Part shown: piece after piece, positions 1-8,070 of the stretch
Position numbering within the stretch: the first letter of the stretch is position 1
How the letters are laid out: every line of letters starts with the position of its first letter
Assembly (NCBI RefSeq): GCF_039543525.1
Contig: NZ_BAABJX010000022.1
Coordinates: forward strand, 149,635 to 213,634
Direction: 5' to 3'
Source of the DNA: Algivirga pacifica
GTDB taxonomy: Bacteria; Bacteroidota; Bacteroidia; Cytophagales; Flammeovirgaceae
DNA: 64,000 bases
The notes under the pieces: model-generated
What the model was told of the DNA's origin: nothing
Seen by the model: the letters and a program-made list of their open reading frames with translations, nothing else
The model's database searches: none
Translations under genes and position numbers: made by a program

Positions 1-1394
1 TCGCAGTAGAGGATTTGACTTCTTACCCTTCCATCCTTGGTGGTCGAGTAAAAACTTTACACCCTAAGGTGTTTGGCGGTATCTTGAATCGTAGAGATAA
101 CGAGACCGATCAGCAACAAATTTCAGAATTTGAAATTCCTGAGATTGACTTGGTGATTGTGGACTTGTATCCATTTGAGGAGACTGTTGCTTCTGATGCA
201 GAACACCAAGCTATTATCGAGAAGATTGATATTGGAGGTATTTCTTTGATCAGAGCAGCCGCTAAGAATTACAAAGATGTAACGATCGTTTCTTCCAGAG
301 AGCAATATGCTGATTTGGAAAGAATCCTTCGTGAGAAAGAAGGTTGTACTGAGTTGGCCGACAGAAAATTGTTTGCGGCAAAAGCATTTGATATCTCATC
401 TCACTACGATACAGCTATCTTCAACTACTTCAATGAAACATTGGAGGAGGAAGAGCATATCGTTAATCACAAAGAGAGTATCCGTGAGTCTAAGACATTG
501 CGTTATGGTGAAAACCCTCACCAGAAAGGAATGTTCTTCGGTGACTTGACTGAGCTATTTGATCAGCTTCATGGAAAAGAATTGTCATATAACAACTTGG
601 TGGATGTTGATGCTGCGGTAGCATTGATTGATGAGTTCCCTGTTGTAGAATCTCCGGCATTTGCAATTCTAAAACATACAAATGCATGTGGTGTGGCTAC
701 AGGTACTTCATGTAAAGAGGCATATACTACAGCATTGGCTTGTGATCCAGTTTCTGCTTTTGGTGGTGTATTGGTGACTAACACAAAGGTAGATCTTGCT
801 GCAGCAGAAGAAATTCATAAGTTATTCTGTGAAGTATTGATCGCTCCTGATTTCGATGCAGATGCATTGGAGTTATTGAAAGGAAAGAAAAACAGAATCT
901 TGTTGAAGCGTAAAGACATTACTTTACCAAAGTACTTGCACAAGACATTATTGAACGGTGTTGTTGCTCAGGAGAAAGATCTAGTAACAGAAACTGTTGA
1001 AGATCTTAAGACTGTGACTAAGGTAGCACCTACAGAGGAGCAAGTAAGCGCATTGCTTTTTGCGAACAAGATCGTGAAACATACTAAATCCAATGCGATT
1101 GTATTGGCTAAGGATGGACAACTGTTTGCAAGCGGTGTAGGACAGACATCTAGAGTTGATGCATTGAAGCAGGCGATCGAAAAAGCAAAATCATTTGGTT
1201 TTGATTTGTCGGGTGCTGTGATGGCTTCTGATGCTTTCTTCCCATTCCCTGATTGTGTAGAGCTAGCAGATAATGAAGGAATCAAAGCAGTAATCCAACC
1301 AGGAGGATCTGTAAAGGATGAGCTTTCAATTGAGTATTGTGATAATAACGAGGTGGCGATGGTATTTACAGGTATCCGTCATTTCAAACACTAA
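1..1394 (+). CDS. purH: Bifunctional purine biosynthesis protein PurH (5'-truncated by window edge)
   Basis: AICAR formyltransferase / IMP cyclohydrolase, the last two steps of de novo IMP synthesis in the cytoplasm. The frame is open from base 3, so the true start lies upstream. The visible 463 residues lack roughly the first 50 of a protein of about 510. The IMP cyclohydrolase part begins at once with GRVKTLHPKVFGGIL. The AICARFT part carries the catalytic Lys-His in LKHTNACGVATG, then KSNAIVLAKDGQ, GVGQTSRVDA and, near the end, DAFFPFPDCVELA and IQPGGSVKDE. A strong hairpin terminator follows the stop, so purH ends its transcript. purM, another purine gene, lies at 57.7 kb but is unlinked. 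Identification is secure. Confidence 0.97.
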   Translation, partial: AVEDLTSYPSILGGRVKTLHPKVFGGILNRRDNETDQQQISEFEIPEIDLVIVDLYPFEETVASDAEHQAIIEKIDIGGISLIRAAAKNYKDVTIVSSREQYADLERILREKEGCTELADRKLFAAKAFDISSHYDTAIFNYFNETLEEEEHIVNHKESIRESKTLRYGENPHQKGMFFGDLTELFDQLHGKELSYNNLVDVDAAVALIDEFPVVESPAFAILKHTNACGVATGTSCKEAYTTALACDPVSAFGGVLVTNTKVDLAAAEEIHKLFCEVLIAPDFDADALELLKGKKNRILLKRKDITLPKYLHKTLLNGVVAQEKDLVTETVEDLKTVTKVAPTEEQVSALLFANKIVKHTKSNAIVLAKDGQLFASGVGQTSRVDALKQAIEKAKSFGFDLSGAVMASDAFFPFPDCVELADNEGIKAVIQPGGSVKDELSIEYCDNNEVAMVFTGIRHFKH

Positions 1395-1441
1395 TAATAT
1401 AGATAAGTTGCTGGAAAGCTTGCTTTCCAAGCTCTTATTCA

Positions 1442-1475
1442 ACTCCCATGCTTTTTGGCGTGGGAGTTTTTTTTT
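1442..1475 (+). terminator. Rho-independent terminator of purH
   Basis: ACTCCCATGC, a short T-rich loop, then GGCGTGGGAGT followed by nine T. The stem has only a G-T wobble and one inner imperfection. It lies about 50 bp after the purH stop. Confidence 0.9.
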
Positions 1476-1551
1476 ACCTTGAATTTAGAGGGATAGTAAA
1501 AAGCAGATTCTCTCACTCAACATATTGCATACTTCAATAACCATTAAAAAC

Positions 1552-1782
1552 ATGTGGAAAGAGGAAAATAATCAACTGAAACGAACTTTCGAGTTTAAGG
1601 ATTTTTCAGAGGCTTTTGCCTTTATGAGTAGAGTTGCTTTACTGGCAGAAGTACATGGACACCATCCTAATTGGTCTAACGTGTGGAATAAGGTAGACAT
1701 AGCACTTTGTACCCATGATGCCGGTGATGTGGTGACAGAAAAAGATCACAAACTAGCAGAAGCAATTGATAAGTTACTATAG
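1552..1782 (+). CDS. phhB: 4a-hydroxytetrahydrobiopterin dehydratase (pterin-4a-carbinolamine dehydratase)
   Basis: Small 76-residue cytoplasmic enzyme that dehydrates 4a-hydroxytetrahydropterin and so recycles the cofactor of aromatic amino acid hydroxylases. The family signature is present: VHGHHPNW with the catalytic histidine pair, then a VDIALCTHDAGDVVTEKD stretch. I chose the ATG at 1552 (MWKEENNQLKRT) over a TTG nine codons upstream because the shorter form matches the family length. No hydroxylase gene is adjacent. The gene stands alone between the purH terminator and a large hairpin repeat that begins 20 bp after its stop. Confident family call. Confidence 0.9.
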   Translation: MWKEENNQLKRTFEFKDFSEAFAFMSRVALLAEVHGHHPNWSNVWNKVDIALCTHDAGDVVTEKDHKLAEAIDKLL

Positions 1783-1801
1783 GTTGAATAAATACCCGAC
1801 A

Positions 1802-1956
1802 GTTGAGGCGGCTTGCGCCGCTGGTTGAGTGGCACTTCGTGCCGTTGAGTAGTCCTTCGGACTGTTGAGGAAGAGTAGTACTGTAAAATCTCAACGTGCG
1901 AAGCACATCTCAACGGTACGAAGTGCCACTCAACCAGCGGCGCAAGCCGCCTCAAC
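1802..1956. repeat. GTTGAG-linked mini-hairpin inverted array (element A)
   Basis: Two 48-nt arms (1802-1849 and 1909-1956) are reverse complements with one mismatch. Each arm is made of units of a 6-bp GTTGAG linker plus a 13-16-bp mini-hairpin with a TTC/GAA triloop, for example GGCACTTCGTGCC and, in the central part, AGTCCTTCGGACT and GTGCGAAGCAC. The stem sequence varies between units while linker and loop are kept. Related elements lie at 40622-40690 and 46935-47103. Confidence 0.85.
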
Positions 1957-1957
1957 A

Positions 1958-1988
1958 AAAAAGCCTTACTGAAACAGTAAGGCTTTTT
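1958..1988. terminator. Bidirectional terminator between phhB and the acyl-CoA dehydrogenase
   Basis: AAAAAGCCTTACTG, loop AAA, CAGTAAGGCTTTTT: a perfect 14-bp stem whose A and T runs serve both strands. It probably ends the minus-strand acyl-CoA dehydrogenase transcript (stop at 2030) and any read-through from phhB. Confidence 0.9.
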
Positions 1989-2029
1989 CCATTATGTAAC
2001 CAAGTATTTGTAAATCGTTTTACAAAATC

Positions 2030-3838
2030 TTATAAGAAGAAGAATGGATAACCATCTTTCTCGATTGCTAGAGATGCAACCAATCTTCTTTTCTCAATGA
2101 CATTCACAGGCTCATACTTTGTGAAACGTTTCAAGCCCATCATCATCACCTTCATTTCATCACCTTTAGCGATCGTAGGGATCGTATTTCTACCTGCTGT
2201 AGCAATTTTCTCCGCAGCATCACGGATATAAACTTCTACGGCAGCGATTTGTCCTTTACAAGCCTCCTCTCCTTTCTGAGCAACCAATTTCTCAGTTCTA
2301 AGCATTGCAGATTCTGCAGCGTAGATTTCGATCAACATATCCGCTACGTTCATCAACACTTCTTGTTGGTTGTTGATGTCTGCTTCAAAAGTTTGAACCG
2401 CTTTACCAGCAACCATTAGCGCTGCTTTTTTCAGACGCTTCAATAAGTCTTTCTCAACATTGAATAGCACTGAAGCATCAATAGTCTCGAAAGAAGGAAT
2501 TGCAGTAAGTTCTTTAGCAACATCCATTGCAGGACCCATTACATCCAATTCACCTTTCATTGCTCTTTTGATCACCATACCTACCAAAAGCATACGGTTG
2601 ATCTCATTGGTACCTTCGTAGATTCTTGCAATACGAGCATCTCTGTAAGCTCTTTCCATTGGTGCGTCAGCAGAGAATCCCATACCTCCATAAACCTGTA
2701 CACCTTCGTCTACTACGTAGTCCAACACTTCCGATCCGTGTACTTTAAGAATAGCACATTCGATGGCAAACTGCTCGATACCTTTCAGTTTCGCTTTGCC
2801 CTCTTCCATACCTCCAGCAATTAGCTCTTCGATCTTGTCATCGATGTTTTGTCCAGCACGGTAACAAGCTGATTCTGTTACGTATGTTTTAATAGACATT
2901 TCAGCTAGTTTATGCTGAATAGCACCGAAATTAGCGATTGGTGTTTTGAATTGCTTTCTTTCTTTTGCGTAAGTAGTGCCATACTCTAACACTTTACGGC
3001 AACCATCCAATACACCAGCTCCCAGTTTTGCACGGCCAATATTCAGGATGTTTACAGCGATCTTAAAGCCATTTTCTCTTTCAGAAAGCATGTTCTCTAC
3101 AGGAACCTTGCAGTCATTGAAGAATACCTGACGTGTAGAAGATCCCTTGATACCCATCTTGTGCTCCTCCTCTCCTAGCGAAATACCGCCGAAGTCTTTT
3201 TCTACAATAAATGCAGAAAGGTTTTTGTCATCATCAATTTTTGCAAATACGATGAAGATATCAGCAAAACCAGCGTTAGAGATCCACATTTTCTGACCGT
3301 TGATCAGGTAATGCTTTCCGTCTTCTGTCAATGTTGCTTTTGTTTTTCCCGAGTTTGCATCAGATCCTGCATCAGGCTCAGTCAAACAGTAACATCCCAC
3401 ATACTCTCCTGTTGCTAGCTTAGGGATATATTTATTTTTTTGCTCCTCGTTACCGTAGTAAAGGATTGGAAGAGTACCAATACCTGTATGTGCTCCATAA
3501 GTAGTAGATAGAGAGCCTGCACCTCCAAAGATATCGGCAATCAACATAGAGGTGTTGAAGTCCATGCCTAAACCTCCTAACTCTTCAGGTACTGAAATAC
3601 CTAATAATCCTAGTTCACCTGCCTCATTGAAAATTTTCTGAACCAACTCCCAGTCATGTGCATCAATTTTCTCGGCATTTGGGATAATTTCTTTAGCAAT
3701 AAAGTCCCTAGTAGACTCTGCCATCATTTTCTGCTCCTCTGAAAATTCTTCAGGGATAAATACTTCTTGAGGTTGCGATTCACGGATAATAAATTCGCCA
3801 CCTTTGATAGCTTGTTTTGTATCAGCTAAGGTGTTCAT
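2030..3838 (-). CDS. Acyl-CoA dehydrogenase, long form with C-terminal extension
   Basis: FAD enzyme for the first step of fatty-acid beta-oxidation (acyl-CoA to trans-2-enoyl-CoA). At 602 residues it is longer than the usual 380 and has an extra helical C-terminal domain (about 450-602), as in VLCAD/ACAD9-type enzymes. The FAD/substrate signature CLTEPDAGSDANS is at 151-163. The catalytic-base motif RIYEGTNEI has Glu408. VYGGMGFSADAPMERAYRD lies just before it. In many relatives this gene sits with fadB, fadA and a marR gene; here those genes are 50 kb away (52.6-57.2 kb). The promoter carries the same palindrome as the marR promoter, which argues for co-regulation. Chain-length preference cannot be read from sequence. 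Confidence 0.93.
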   Translation of the reverse strand: MNTLADTKQAIKGGEFIIRESQPQEVFIPEEFSEEQKMMAESTRDFIAKEIIPNAEKIDAHDWELVQKIFNEAGELGLLGISVPEELGGLGMDFNTSMLIADIFGGAGSLSTTYGAHTGIGTLPILYYGNEEQKNKYIPKLATGEYVGCYCLTEPDAGSDANSGKTKATLTEDGKHYLINGQKMWISNAGFADIFIVFAKIDDDKNLSAFIVEKDFGGISLGEEEHKMGIKGSSTRQVFFNDCKVPVENMLSERENGFKIAVNILNIGRAKLGAGVLDGCRKVLEYGTTYAKERKQFKTPIANFGAIQHKLAEMSIKTYVTESACYRAGQNIDDKIEELIAGGMEEGKAKLKGIEQFAIECAILKVHGSEVLDYVVDEGVQVYGGMGFSADAPMERAYRDARIARIYEGTNEINRMLLVGMVIKRAMKGELDVMGPAMDVAKELTAIPSFETIDASVLFNVEKDLLKRLKKAALMVAGKAVQTFEADINNQQEVLMNVADMLIEIYAAESAMLRTEKLVAQKGEEACKGQIAAVEVYIRDAAEKIATAGRNTIPTIAKGDEMKVMMMGLKRFTKYEPVNVIEKRRLVASLAIEKDGYPFFFL

Positions 3839-3933
3839 ATTTTTGGTGTTTATTTTGTGTTGTTATTGTTTTGATTCAGTGCATGTCTACCGTCATGGTG
3901 TAAGTTAAGGTAGTTGATTTGACGGTTAATTTG

Positions 3934-3986
3934 TTATGCATGCATACATTTACAAATATATAATAATATATTATGCATGCATAATA
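3934..3986 (-). promoter_or_regulatory. Promoter with two TATGCATGCATA operators, upstream of the acyl-CoA dehydrogenase
   Basis: The minus strand has a Bacteroidota -7 element TATATTTG (plus-strand positions 3953-3960). One palindrome, with the 15-mer core GTTATGCATGCATAC (3933-3947), falls where transcription should start. A second, perfect 18-bp palindrome TATTATGCATGCATAATA (3969-3986) covers the -33 region. Centres are 37 bp apart. This arrangement suits repression by a dimeric MarR-type protein. The same 15-mer occurs at 57373-57387 upstream of marR. Confidence 0.8.
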
Positions 3987-4030
3987 AAATGCAGAAAAAA
4001 AATAAGGTGAATGTTAGGTTATAAGGAATA

Positions 4031-4070
4031 AAAGATAAAAAAAGCCCCTGATCGCATGATCAGGGGCTTT
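4031..4070 (-). terminator. Terminator of rpsP
   Basis: AAAGCCCCTGATC, loop of four, GATCAGGGGCTTT: a perfect 13-bp stem (4041-4070). On the minus strand it is followed by TTTTTATCTTTTA. It lies about 80 bp beyond the rpsP stop and isolates rpsP from the dehydrogenase promoter. Confidence 0.9.
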
Positions 4071-4111
4071 ATATGATTTGAGTTCAAGAAGTTCTAAAAC
4101 TTAGTTTACGG

Positions 4112-4133
4112 GGTACCAGAAAAGGCTGGTACC
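4112..4133. other. Short perfect hairpin after rpsP
   Basis: GGTACCAG, six-base loop, CTGGTACC. It lies 19 bp beyond the rpsP stop, before the main terminator. There is no T run, so it may be a 3'-UTR stabilising stem rather than a terminator. Confidence 0.5.
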
Positions 4134-4151
4134 TTCATGCTTGAAGTTTTA

Positions 4152-4733
4152 TTATTCGGCAGCTTTGTCTTCGCCTTCTTCTGCCGCAGGCTCTTCAGTA
4201 GCCTCTTCTCCTGCTTCAGCAGCAGCTTCTTCTGCAGCTTTCGCCTCAGCAGCAGCCTTTGCAGCAGCTTCTGCTTCTTCTTTAGCTTTTGCTTCTGCCT
4301 CAGCAGCTTCTTTTCTTAGAGAAGCACCTTTCTCTTGATCCGCTTGGATAGCGTCAAGTTTCGCTTGCTTCACTGCTTCTTGAGCTGCTTCGTTCTCAGA
4401 GTTTCTGTTAGCCATCCACTCAGTGAAGATTGCATCTGCTTCCTCTTGAGTTTTAGCTCCTTTCAATACACCTACTTGAAGGTGTTTCTTGTACATAGCA
4501 CCAGCTTTTGACAATACAGTTCTAGCAGTGTCAGTAGGCTGCGCACCATTCAACAACCATTGAGTTGCAGCCTCAACATCGATATTGATGATTGGAGGAT
4601 GAACGTTAGGGTTGAAAGTACCTAGCTTCTCGATAAAACGACCATCACGTGGTGACTTTGAGTTAGCTACTACTACGTTGTAGATAGGCTTTCTTTTTCT
4701 ACCTCTACGGGCAAGTCTGATTTTTACAGCCAT
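4152..4733 (-). CDS. rpsP: 30S ribosomal protein S16 with long Ala/Glu-rich tail
   Basis: Component of the small ribosomal subunit. The N-terminal part (about 1-85) is a normal S16: MAVKIRLARRGRKRKPIYNV, then SKSPRDGRFIEKLGTFNP. S16 is usually 80-90 residues, but this protein has 193. Residues about 95-193 form a charged, Ala/Glu/Lys-rich, probably coiled-coil or disordered tail ending in acidic EE/AAE blocks. Bacteroidota S16 proteins often have such tails. The gene is alone, without the rimM-trmD-rplS partners common in other phyla, and has its own promoter, leader hairpins and terminator. The opposite strand of the low-complexity tail reads as spurious Ser/Ala-rich frames. Confidence 0.97.
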   Translation of the reverse strand: MAVKIRLARRGRKRKPIYNVVVANSKSPRDGRFIEKLGTFNPNVHPPIINIDVEAATQWLLNGAQPTDTARTVLSKAGAMYKKHLQVGVLKGAKTQEEADAIFTEWMANRNSENEAAQEAVKQAKLDAIQADQEKGASLRKEAAEAEAKAKEEAEAAAKAAAEAKAAEEAAAEAGEEATEEPAAEEGEDKAAE

Positions 4734-4747
4734 TGTTCTGTTGTTTT

Positions 4748-4803
4748 AAGGATCTCGTCCTTAGTTATAAAATAATTTGAACATCTACGGGATCGCTGTC
4801 CCG
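4748..4803 (-). promoter_or_regulatory. rpsP 5' leader with two hairpins
   Basis: In the minus-strand leader, CGGGA/TCCCG (4788-4803) and AAGGA/TCCTT (4748-4762) can each form a 5-bp stem; the second ends 14 nt before the ATG. The place is right for an autoregulatory ribosomal-protein leader, but I know of no described S16 leader to match it to. Confidence 0.4.
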
Positions 4804-4813
4804 AAATTGCACG

Positions 4814-4821
4814 CAAATATA
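4814..4821 (-). promoter_or_regulatory. -7 promoter element of rpsP
   Basis: The minus strand reads TATATTTG, an exact TAnnTTTG match. A start about 7 nt downstream would give a leader of about 75 nt. No clear TTG is present at the expected -33 position. The rest of the gap up to 5037 shows only pyrimidine-rich DNA with a loose 7-bp period (about 4933-5000). Confidence 0.6.
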
Positions 4822-5037
4822 ATAGATTCTTATAAGATTCCCTATACCAGATTGTTAGAATATGTAAAGAAAATAATAAGCAGCTGTATTTTGCTATGTT
4901 AGTGTAGGTAAAATATGCTTAACGCAGACCTCTTAGATCTTTTCCTTTTGACTTTTTACATTTTATCTCTCAGCTCTTATCACTTCTTTTTATCTTGTGA
5001 CTTGAACAATCAATGATCTACAGATATATTATAAGCT

Positions 5038-5676
5038 ATGGAGATTTCAGCGAATTTATTATTGATGGGAATAATAGCCATCGTGAGTTTTATGGCCTGG
5101 AACAAACCAGGATTGCAAGAGAAATTATTGATGGACCCTTATAGGGTACAGCAGCATAAAGAGTATACCCGTTTTGTAACCTCAGGTTTTGTGCATGGAG
5201 ATATGCTGCATCTCTTTTTTAATTTGTTCACCATGTATTTTTTTGGGAACGTTGTAGAGATGCGTTTTATTTCTATTATGGATTATAATGTGCTGTTGGG
5301 GCAAGGGTTATTTGTAGCTTTCTTTCTTTTAGGTGTGATCATCTCAGATTTGCCTACTTATGCTAAGTATAAAAACGCACCTATGTATCGTTCTTTGGGA
5401 GCTTCGGGAGGTGTGGCTGCATTAGTATTTGCCAGTATTCTGTATGCACCTTTAAGAGACATTTGCTTATATGGTATCTTATGTCTTCCTGGCTTTATTT
5501 TGGGTACATTGTATTTGATTTATTCTTATTATTCAGATAAACAAGGTAAAGGGCGCATTAACCATTCAGCTCACCTTTATGGCGCTTTGTTTGGAATAGC
5601 TTTTATACTTTTTCTGGAGCCAACAGTCGCTTTGCAGTTTGTACAGCAAATTTCTAATTGGAAAGGACTTTTTTAA
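5038..5676 (+). CDS. Rhomboid-family intramembrane serine protease
   Basis: Six-helix membrane protease that cleaves transmembrane segments of client proteins. All catalytic features are visible: the HGDMLHLFFN loop/helix-2 motif (53-62), the nucleophile in GASG (Ser123) and the partner histidine in HSAHLYGA (His179). Hydrophobic segments cover about 5-22, 55-75, 88-104, 120-137, 142-163 and 178-200. The length of 212 is ordinary for a core rhomboid. It starts with ATG and precedes the DUF2062-mutY-ssb-gldE-gldD run on the same strand, separated by 125 bp with a repeat fragment. The substrate is unknown. Confidence 0.9.
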   Translation: MEISANLLLMGIIAIVSFMAWNKPGLQEKLLMDPYRVQQHKEYTRFVTSGFVHGDMLHLFFNLFTMYFFGNVVEMRFISIMDYNVLLGQGLFVAFFLLGVIISDLPTYAKYKNAPMYRSLGASGGVAALVFASILYAPLRDICLYGILCLPGFILGTLYLIYSYYSDKQGKGRINHSAHLYGALFGIAFILFLEPTVALQFVQQISNWKGLF

Positions 5677-5746
5677 GAGAGAATGAAGAAGGAGTTAGAT
5701 TGTTAATCTCTTCTGATTGAAATCAGTAAACAAATCAAACTTGATT

Positions 5747-5792
5747 CGACGCACCATGTAATGGAACGAGACTCAGTTCAACAATTCAACGA
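5747..5792. repeat. Fragment of the hairpin-repeat family (element D)
   Basis: Contains CACCATGTAATGG, a mini-hairpin CCAT-GTA-ATGG, followed by GTTCAAC and ATTCAACG linker-like words. The 13-mer CACCATGTAATGG recurs inside the large inverted element at 47041-47053, also next to an ATTCAAC word. Confidence 0.5.
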
Positions 5793-5801
5793 TTATTAAA
5801 C

Positions 5802-6278
5802 TTGGAAGAGCAATCATCAGAGAAAAAACCATCTTTCTGGGAACGTAAAGTTACACAACCATTAATAGGGTTGTTACGTCAAGGTATAAGTCCTCACACT
5901 TTGGCCTTATCCCTTTCTGTAGGGGCGGCTTTTGGAGTCTTTCCCATTATTGGGACATCAACAGTACTTTGTGTAGTGATGGCTTATTTTATGCGTCTCA
6001 ATCAAGTAGCGATACAGCTATCCAATTATTTGGTATATCCTGTACAGTTGCTATTGATTATTCCTTTTTTTCAGGCAGGAATTTTTTTGCTGGGAGGTAC
6101 AGATTTTGCATATACTCCAGAAGAAATGCTTACACTACTATCGGATGATTTGTGGGGTAGTCTGTTTTTGGTTTGGGAGGTATTGTTAGGAGCTATGTTT
6201 GCCTGGGGAGTTATTATGCTGCCTTTATGTATATTTTTGTATTGGGGGTGTAGGTATTTATTGAAGCGGATTGTATAA
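5802..6278 (+). CDS. DUF2062 domain membrane protein
   Basis: Integral membrane protein of unknown function. The DUF2062 signature is clear: GISPHTLALSLSVGAAFGVFP near 29-49, then a segment ending RLNQVAIQLSNYLVYPVQLL. Hydrophobic stretches cover about 35-62, 76-97 and 120-150. In Bacteroidota the domain often occurs near polyprenyl-glycosyltransferase genes, but here it lies 6 bp before mutY and is probably co-transcribed with it. The only usable start is a TTG (LEEQSSEKKPSFWERK); TTG starts also occur for gldE and hemC in this window. No specific role can be assigned. Confidence 0.8.
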   Translation: MEEQSSEKKPSFWERKVTQPLIGLLRQGISPHTLALSLSVGAAFGVFPIIGTSTVLCVVMAYFMRLNQVAIQLSNYLVYPVQLLLIIPFFQAGIFLLGGTDFAYTPEEMLTLLSDDLWGSLFLVWEVLLGAMFAWGVIMLPLCIFLYWGCRYLLKRIV

Positions 6279-6284
6279 GAAACT

Positions 6285-7373
6285 ATGAAGATACAGGAGA
6301 CAGGGTTTGCACGTGAATTGATAACGTGGTACCGAGCACATAAACGGGATTTACCTTGGAGGGAGACTAAGGATCCCTATAAGATATGGCTATCGGAAAT
6401 TATACTACAACAAACCAGGGTACAGCAAGGGTTACCTTATTATCAGAACTTTGTGAGTACCTACCCTACCGTATTTGATTTGGCAAATGCAGCCGAAGAG
6501 GAAGTTTTGCGTCTGTGGCAAGGGCTGGGGTATTATTCCAGAGCTAGAAATCTACATGCAACGGCCAAGTATATTGCCGAAGAACTGAATGGTACGTTTC
6601 CAACGTCCTATAAAGAACTTTTAAAATTGAAAGGTGTTGGAAAGTATACAGCTGCTGCAATAGCTTCTTTTGCATATCAGGAGGCAGTAGCATCTGTGGA
6701 TGGCAATGTCTATAGGGTCTTGTCGCGTGTATTTGGAGTATCAGAGGACATTGCTTCTGGAAGAGGACAACGATATTTTCAGGAATTAGCCAATGAACTG
6801 ATTCCGCATGATCTTCCGGATTTATTTAATCAAGCATTGATGGAATTCGGAGCAATGCATTGTACCCCAAAAAAGCCAGCTTGTACGACATGTCCTTTTG
6901 TAACCGTTTGTGAGGCTTATCAACATGAAATGGTTGATAAGCTTCCCGTAAAGACAAAAAAAGTAAAAACAAGGCGCAGAGTTTTTAATTATTTTGTTTT
7001 TAAAGGTGAGGGTACTGTTTTGATGCAGCAGAGAACAGGAAAAGATATATGGCAGGGACTGTTTGAGTTTTTCCTTATTGAGGATGAAAAATTCATTACT
7101 TTTGCGGAATTGCTTTCAGCGTATGATAAGGGGAAGGAAATCCGTTCAGTAATGGAAGAAACTCCAGCAGTGATTAGCTATTCAAAAGCATACAAACATA
7201 TTCTTTCTCACCAAAAGCTGGAGGTACAATTTGTTTTGGTAGAAGTTTCTGAAAAAAAATTCCTAAAAAGTTTGCTCACTACCCTGGGCCTAAGGAATTT
7301 AACCATTGAAGAGGTACAGGACGTCCCAAAACCAATTCTTATTGAAAACTATTTGGATGATTACGTTTATTGA
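6285..7373 (+). CDS. mutY: A/G-specific adenine DNA glycosylase MutY
   Basis: Removes adenine mispaired with 8-oxoguanine in base-excision repair. The catalytic Glu38 is in WLSEIILQQTRV. The helix-hairpin-helix is LKGVGKYTAAAIASFA (about 115-130), followed by the active-site Asp in SVDGNVYRV (about 139). The [4Fe-4S] cluster ligands have the family spacing: Cys193, Cys200, Cys203, Cys209 (C-x6-C-x2-C-x5-C). The C-terminal part (about 225-350) is the NUDIX-like 8-oxoG recognition domain. The length of 362 is normal. It starts 6 bp after the DUF2062 gene and precedes ssb. The mutY-ssb-gldE-gldD order is conserved in Bacteroidota. Confidence 0.97.
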   Translation: MKIQETGFARELITWYRAHKRDLPWRETKDPYKIWLSEIILQQTRVQQGLPYYQNFVSTYPTVFDLANAAEEEVLRLWQGLGYYSRARNLHATAKYIAEELNGTFPTSYKELLKLKGVGKYTAAAIASFAYQEAVASVDGNVYRVLSRVFGVSEDIASGRGQRYFQELANELIPHDLPDLFNQALMEFGAMHCTPKKPACTTCPFVTVCEAYQHEMVDKLPVKTKKVKTRRRVFNYFVFKGEGTVLMQQRTGKDIWQGLFEFFLIEDEKFITFAELLSAYDKGKEIRSVMEETPAVISYSKAYKHILSHQKLEVQFVLVEVSEKKFLKSLLTTLGLRNLTIEEVQDVPKPILIENYLDDYVY

Positions 7374-7485
7374 GATACTTGTTATTTTTTTTTACGTTCA
7401 TTAGATTAGAAATAATGAAGAAAAAAAAGGATATTTCTGGGTATCTCCTTTAACATATTCAACCATCAAGAAATTATAAAATATT

Positions 7486-8004
7486 ATGGCAAACGGAGTA
7501 AATAAAGTAATCCTGATTGGAAACCTAGGAAAAGACCCAGAGGTAAGAACCTTGGATACAGGCGTAAAGGTAGCCACCTTTACGATGGCAACTACAGAAA
7601 ACTACACTGACCGCGAGGGACAACGACAGTCACAAACGGAATGGCACAATATTGTGTTATGGAGAGGATTGGCATCTGTAGCGGAACAATACCTTAGAAA
7701 AGGAAGTAAGGTATATATTGAAGGAAAACTTACTACCCGCTCTTATGAAAAAGATGGAGTAACACGTTATATCACTGAGATAGTGGCTCGTGATATGAAT
7801 ATGCTGGATAGCAGAAGTGATGCAGCATCAGGAGGAAATACTGATTTTATGAGTGGAGCTTCAGCTCCGGCAGCATCATCGGCAGCAAATACGAGTACTC
7901 CGGCGACAAAGCCTGTACCTCCAGCTTCCTCTACTGTAGAGAATAAACAAACGGTATCCGTAGATGCTTCTGAAGATGAGGCAGATGACGATCTACCGTT
8001 CTAA
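7486..8004 (+). CDS. ssb: Single-stranded DNA-binding protein
   Basis: Binds ssDNA during replication and repair and recruits partners through its C-terminal tip. The OB fold covers about 1-110 (NKVILIGNLGKDPEVR, TEWHNIVLWRGLA, KVYIEGKLTTRSYEKDG). A disordered Ala/Ser/Pro/Thr linker follows, then the acidic tip ending DDDLPF, the usual partner-binding motif. The length of 172 is typical. The upstream gap of 112 bp has no clear promoter match. It is followed by gldE after 66 bp. Confidence 0.97.
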   Translation: MANGVNKVILIGNLGKDPEVRTLDTGVKVATFTMATTENYTDREGQRQSQTEWHNIVLWRGLASVAEQYLRKGSKVYIEGKLTTRSYEKDGVTRYITEIVARDMNMLDSRSDAASGGNTDFMSGASAPAASSAANTSTPATKPVPPASSTVENKQTVSVDASEDEADDDLPF

Positions 8005-8070
8005 TTAATAATTTGGAACCAGAAAGTTAGCCCTTTCTGGTTCTTATGTTGAATCAAATTTCACAAAACC

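Noticed and set aside
1802..1956. Regularly spaced GTTGAG words as a CRISPR-like array
   Set aside because: The repeated word is only 6 bp, the spacers are self-complementary and not unique, the array is inverted in the middle, and no cas genes are present.
4137..4338. Ser/Ala-rich plus-strand frames opposite the rpsP tail
   Set aside because: They arise from the low-complexity Ala/Glu codons of the S16 extension and have no independent signals.
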